From NCBI GenBank assembly GCA_035719045.1, contig DASTGO010000145.1, forward strand, positions 1-15,095: a stretch of 15,095 nt of DNA, given 5' to 3'. Shown here piece by piece: positions 13,229 to 15,095 of the stretch (position 1 is the first letter of the stretch; every line of letters starts with the position of its first letter). A model generated the notes under the pieces. It was not told the origin of the DNA. It was given only the letters and a program-made list of their open reading frames with translations, and did not search any database. The position numbers and the translations under genes are program-made. The stretch is from DASTGO01 sp035719045. GTDB lineage: Bacteria > Actinomycetota > Actinomycetes > Actinomycetales > Kineosporiaceae.

Positions 13229-15095
13229 GTGGGCGTTCGGCCGGTTCCTGGGCTGCGGGCCACCGCAGTGGCCCTGGCCGTGATGGTCGTCGGGCTGTCC
13301 TTTGCGGCGCCGGCCCACGCGCAACCTCTCGCGGGCGGCGGGTTCACGCGGTCTGCCCCCGTCTCTGCGGCCGCGGCGATGCCTGGGTACACCAGCCTCA
13401 CTCCGGTTCGGCTGCTCGGCACCCGAACCGGAGTCGGGGCCTCCAAGGGTGCCCTCGGCCCTGGCGGCAGCGTCGCCCTTCAGGTGACCGGCCGGGGCGG
13501 CGTCCCGACGAGCGGCGTCGGCGCCGTCGTGCTCAACCTGACCGGGACCGAGCCGGCCCGGAGCACCTACCTGACGGTCTACCCGACCGGAGAGGCCCGG
13601 CCGCTGGCCTCCAACCTCAACCTCGCCGCGGGACAGACCGTGCCGAACCTGGTCATCGCCAAGGTGGGTGCCGGGGGCAGCGTCACCATCGTCAACGACG
13701 TCGGATCCACCCATGTGGTCGCGGATGTTGCCGGCTGGTACGCCACCGGCAGCTACTACCACCCGCTGACCCCGACCCGGATCCTGGACACCCGGTCCGG
13801 GGTCGGCTCAGCCCGGGCTCCGGTCGGCCCTGCGTCCACCATCGACCTGAAGGTCGGCGGCATGGGCGGGGTTCCGGCGTCCGGTGCGGTGGCGGTCGCG
13901 CTGAACGTCACGGCCACCGACCCCACCGCCCCCACGTACGTCACCGCCTACCCGTCAGGGACCTCTCGCCCGCTCGCGTCCAACCTCAACCTCCCTCCGG
14001 GCGGCACAGCGGCCGCCGTCGTCCAGGTAAAGCTCGGAACGGGAGGCCAGGTCTCCCTGTTCAACGCTCAGGGCAGCCTGGAGCTCATCGCGGACGTCAC
14101 CGGCTGGTTCGCGGCGAGCGGGGAATACGTGCCGCTGAGCCCGGCGCGCATCCTCGACACCCGGGTCGGCACCGGGGCACCGAGCAGGGCCCTTCCGGCG
14201 GGCGGTGACCTGACCCTGCCGGTCGCGGGAGTCGGTGGCGTCCCCGCGTCGGGCGTCCGCGCGGTCGTGGTCAACGTCACCGTCACGGAGCCGGCGGCGG
14301 CCGGGTTCCTCACGGTGTTCCCGTCCGGGGTCGACCTTCCGCTCGCCTCCAACCTCAACTTCCTGCCCGGGCAGACCATCGCGAACCTGGTGGTGGTGAA
14401 AGTCGGCACGGGCGACCAGGTCGTGATCCACAACGGCTCGAGTGGGACCGTGCACGTGGTGGGTGACGTGTCCGGGTACTACCAGGCCAGTGCCTCGTGG
14501 GGGGCGCCGGTGGTCGTGGCTTCCCCGCAGGGCGGGCTCGTGTCGGTGTCCTGCCCCTCGCCGTCGTTCTGCGCTGCGGTTGATGCCGGCGGGAACGCCT
14601 TCACGTACGACGGCACGACGTGGACCGGCCCGACGAAGATCAACAAGACGGCTCTGGTCGCCGTGTCCTGCCCCACCGTCAACTGGTGCGTGGCCATCGA
14701 TCCCACCGCCGCCCTGCGTTTCGACGGGAAGGGCTGGAGCGCGCCCATCCCCCTCGCGGGCGCCCAGTACCTGAGCGCTTTGTCCTGCCCCGGCGCGGGC
14801 TTCTGCCAAGCCGTCGACTCCGGCACGACGATCTCCGCCACCTTCGACGGCACGACCTGGGGTACACCGACAGCGCTGGGAACGACGGCGCACACCGCAG
14901 TCAGCATGTCCTGCGCAAGCATCAGCTTCTGTCTCGCTCTCGACACGGCAGGCGGCTCGGCAACCTTCGACGGAACGCGCTGGACGCCCACGACGACACG
15001 CGGAATCGTTGCGGCCGGCCTGTCGCCGCCCGGCCTGTCCTGCTCCCCTTCGACCTTCTGCATGGCAGTGGGCACCTATCGGACCGCCGCTTTCG
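13229..15095 (+). CDS. secreted repeat protein, 3' end beyond window (partial)
   Basis: At least 622 codons, open at the right edge. The GTG at 13229 starts a signal peptide (hydrophobic core VALAVMVVGLSFAAPAHA, residues 14-31, cleaved before Gln32); the frame is closed by a TGA at 13181 and no other start lies between. The mature protein has three ~120-residue repeats starting YTSLTPVRLLGTR (13388 on), YYHPLTPTRILDTR (13745 on) and YVPLSPARILDTR (14114 on). Each has a GGVP(A/T)SG, an RPLASNLN or LPLASNLN and a closing G(W/Y)(Y/F) motif. From 14549 five SC-x(4-6)-C-x-A repeats follow, spaced 39, 39, 42 and 43 residues, each with a later FDG.. or YDGTxW motif. Both repeat types occur in actinobacterial exported proteins. 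Function is unknown; surface or extracellular binding is inferred. Confidence 0.85.
   Translation, partial: MGVRPVPGLRATAVALAVMVVGLSFAAPAHAQPLAGGGFTRSAPVSAAAAMPGYTSLTPVRLLGTRTGVGASKGALGPGGSVALQVTGRGGVPTSGVGAVVLNLTGTEPARSTYLTVYPTGEARPLASNLNLAAGQTVPNLVIAKVGAGGSVTIVNDVGSTHVVADVAGWYATGSYYHPLTPTRILDTRSGVGSARAPVGPASTIDLKVGGMGGVPASGAVAVALNVTATDPTAPTYVTAYPSGTSRPLASNLNLPPGGTAAAVVQVKLGTGGQVSLFNAQGSLELIADVTGWFAASGEYVPLSPARILDTRVGTGAPSRALPAGGDLTLPVAGVGGVPASGVRAVVVNVTVTEPAAAGFLTVFPSGVDLPLASNLNFLPGQTIANLVVVKVGTGDQVVIHNGSSGTVHVVGDVSGYYQASASWGAPVVVASPQGGLVSVSCPSPSFCAAVDAGGNAFTYDGTTWTGPTKINKTALVAVSCPTVNWCVAIDPTAALRFDGKGWSAPIPLAGAQYLSALSCPGAGFCQAVDSGTTISATFDGTTWGTPTALGTTAHTAVSMSCASISFCLALDTAGGSATFDGTRWTPTTTRGIVAAGLSPPGLSCSPSTFCMAVGTYRTAAF
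14549..15095 (+). repeat. five SC..FC..A(V/L)D protein repeats (in the secreted protein)
   Basis: Repeat starts (first Ser codon) are at 14549, 14666, 14783, 14909 and 15038. Each has a Cys pair (for example SCPSPSFCAAVD, SCPTVNWCVAID, SCPGAGFCQAVD, SCASISFCLALD) and about 20 residues later FDGTTW or YDGTTW. The spacing suggests small beta-sheet units, possibly propeller blades with one disulfide each; the fold is inferred. Confidence 0.8.

Overview
The window is very GC-rich DNA from an actinobacterium. Support comes from third-codon G/C bias, a SigE-type sigma factor with a coupled membrane protein, a CelS2-like lytic polysaccharide monooxygenase (LPMO) with family 2 carbohydrate-binding modules, and a secreted protein built from LTPxRLLDTRxG and SCPSxxFCxAVD repeats. 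That repeat architecture suggests Nakamurella or other Frankia-like/Geodermatophilus-like actinobacteria; this placement is an inference from protein style only.

Layout. (1) 259-3062, plus strand: a LacI-family regulator, then a Nudix hydrolase, a RidA-like deaminase with a repeat-encoded tail, and a small P-loop ATPase/kinase. Spacing suggests nudix-ridA is one unit, possibly with the ATPase. A long GC-rich inverted repeat lies between this block and the next, convergent one. (2) 6615-3173, minus strand: a large secreted LPMO (AA10 catalytic domain, three CBM2 modules, Gly/Asn-rich tail) followed 41 nt later by a lipoprotein L,D-transpeptidase. The 548-bp region upstream of the LPMO carries an exact TGTGA-N6-TCACA site, the binding consensus of CRP/GlxR-type cAMP receptors. 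(3) 7164-9932, plus strand: a six-helix cation-efflux-like membrane protein, then a SigE-type ECF sigma factor overlapping by 1 nt a membrane-anchored, propeller-like protein that probably controls it. A perfect 20-bp-stem hairpin ends this block and serves the convergent neighbour too. (4) 12689-10058, minus strand: a methyl-accepting chemotaxis protein and a CheW adaptor in one operon; no cheA, cheY, cheR or cheB is in the window. (5) 13229 to the right edge, plus strand: a GTG-started secreted repeat protein, open at the window end.

How they fit together: the window mixes nutrient sensing and degradation (cAMP-type site, cellulose-active LPMO), cell-envelope modification (L,D-transpeptidase), envelope signalling (ECF pair, MCP/CheW) and a surface or secreted repeat protein. 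I see no phage, IS, CRISPR, tRNA, rRNA or defence island. Most of the window is ordinary actinobacterial chromosome. The points most worth checking are the CRP-type site, the repeat-driven architecture of the LPMO, the MCP C-terminal docking-like peptide, the unusual putative metal ligands of the transporter, and the five-plus-three repeat secreted protein.
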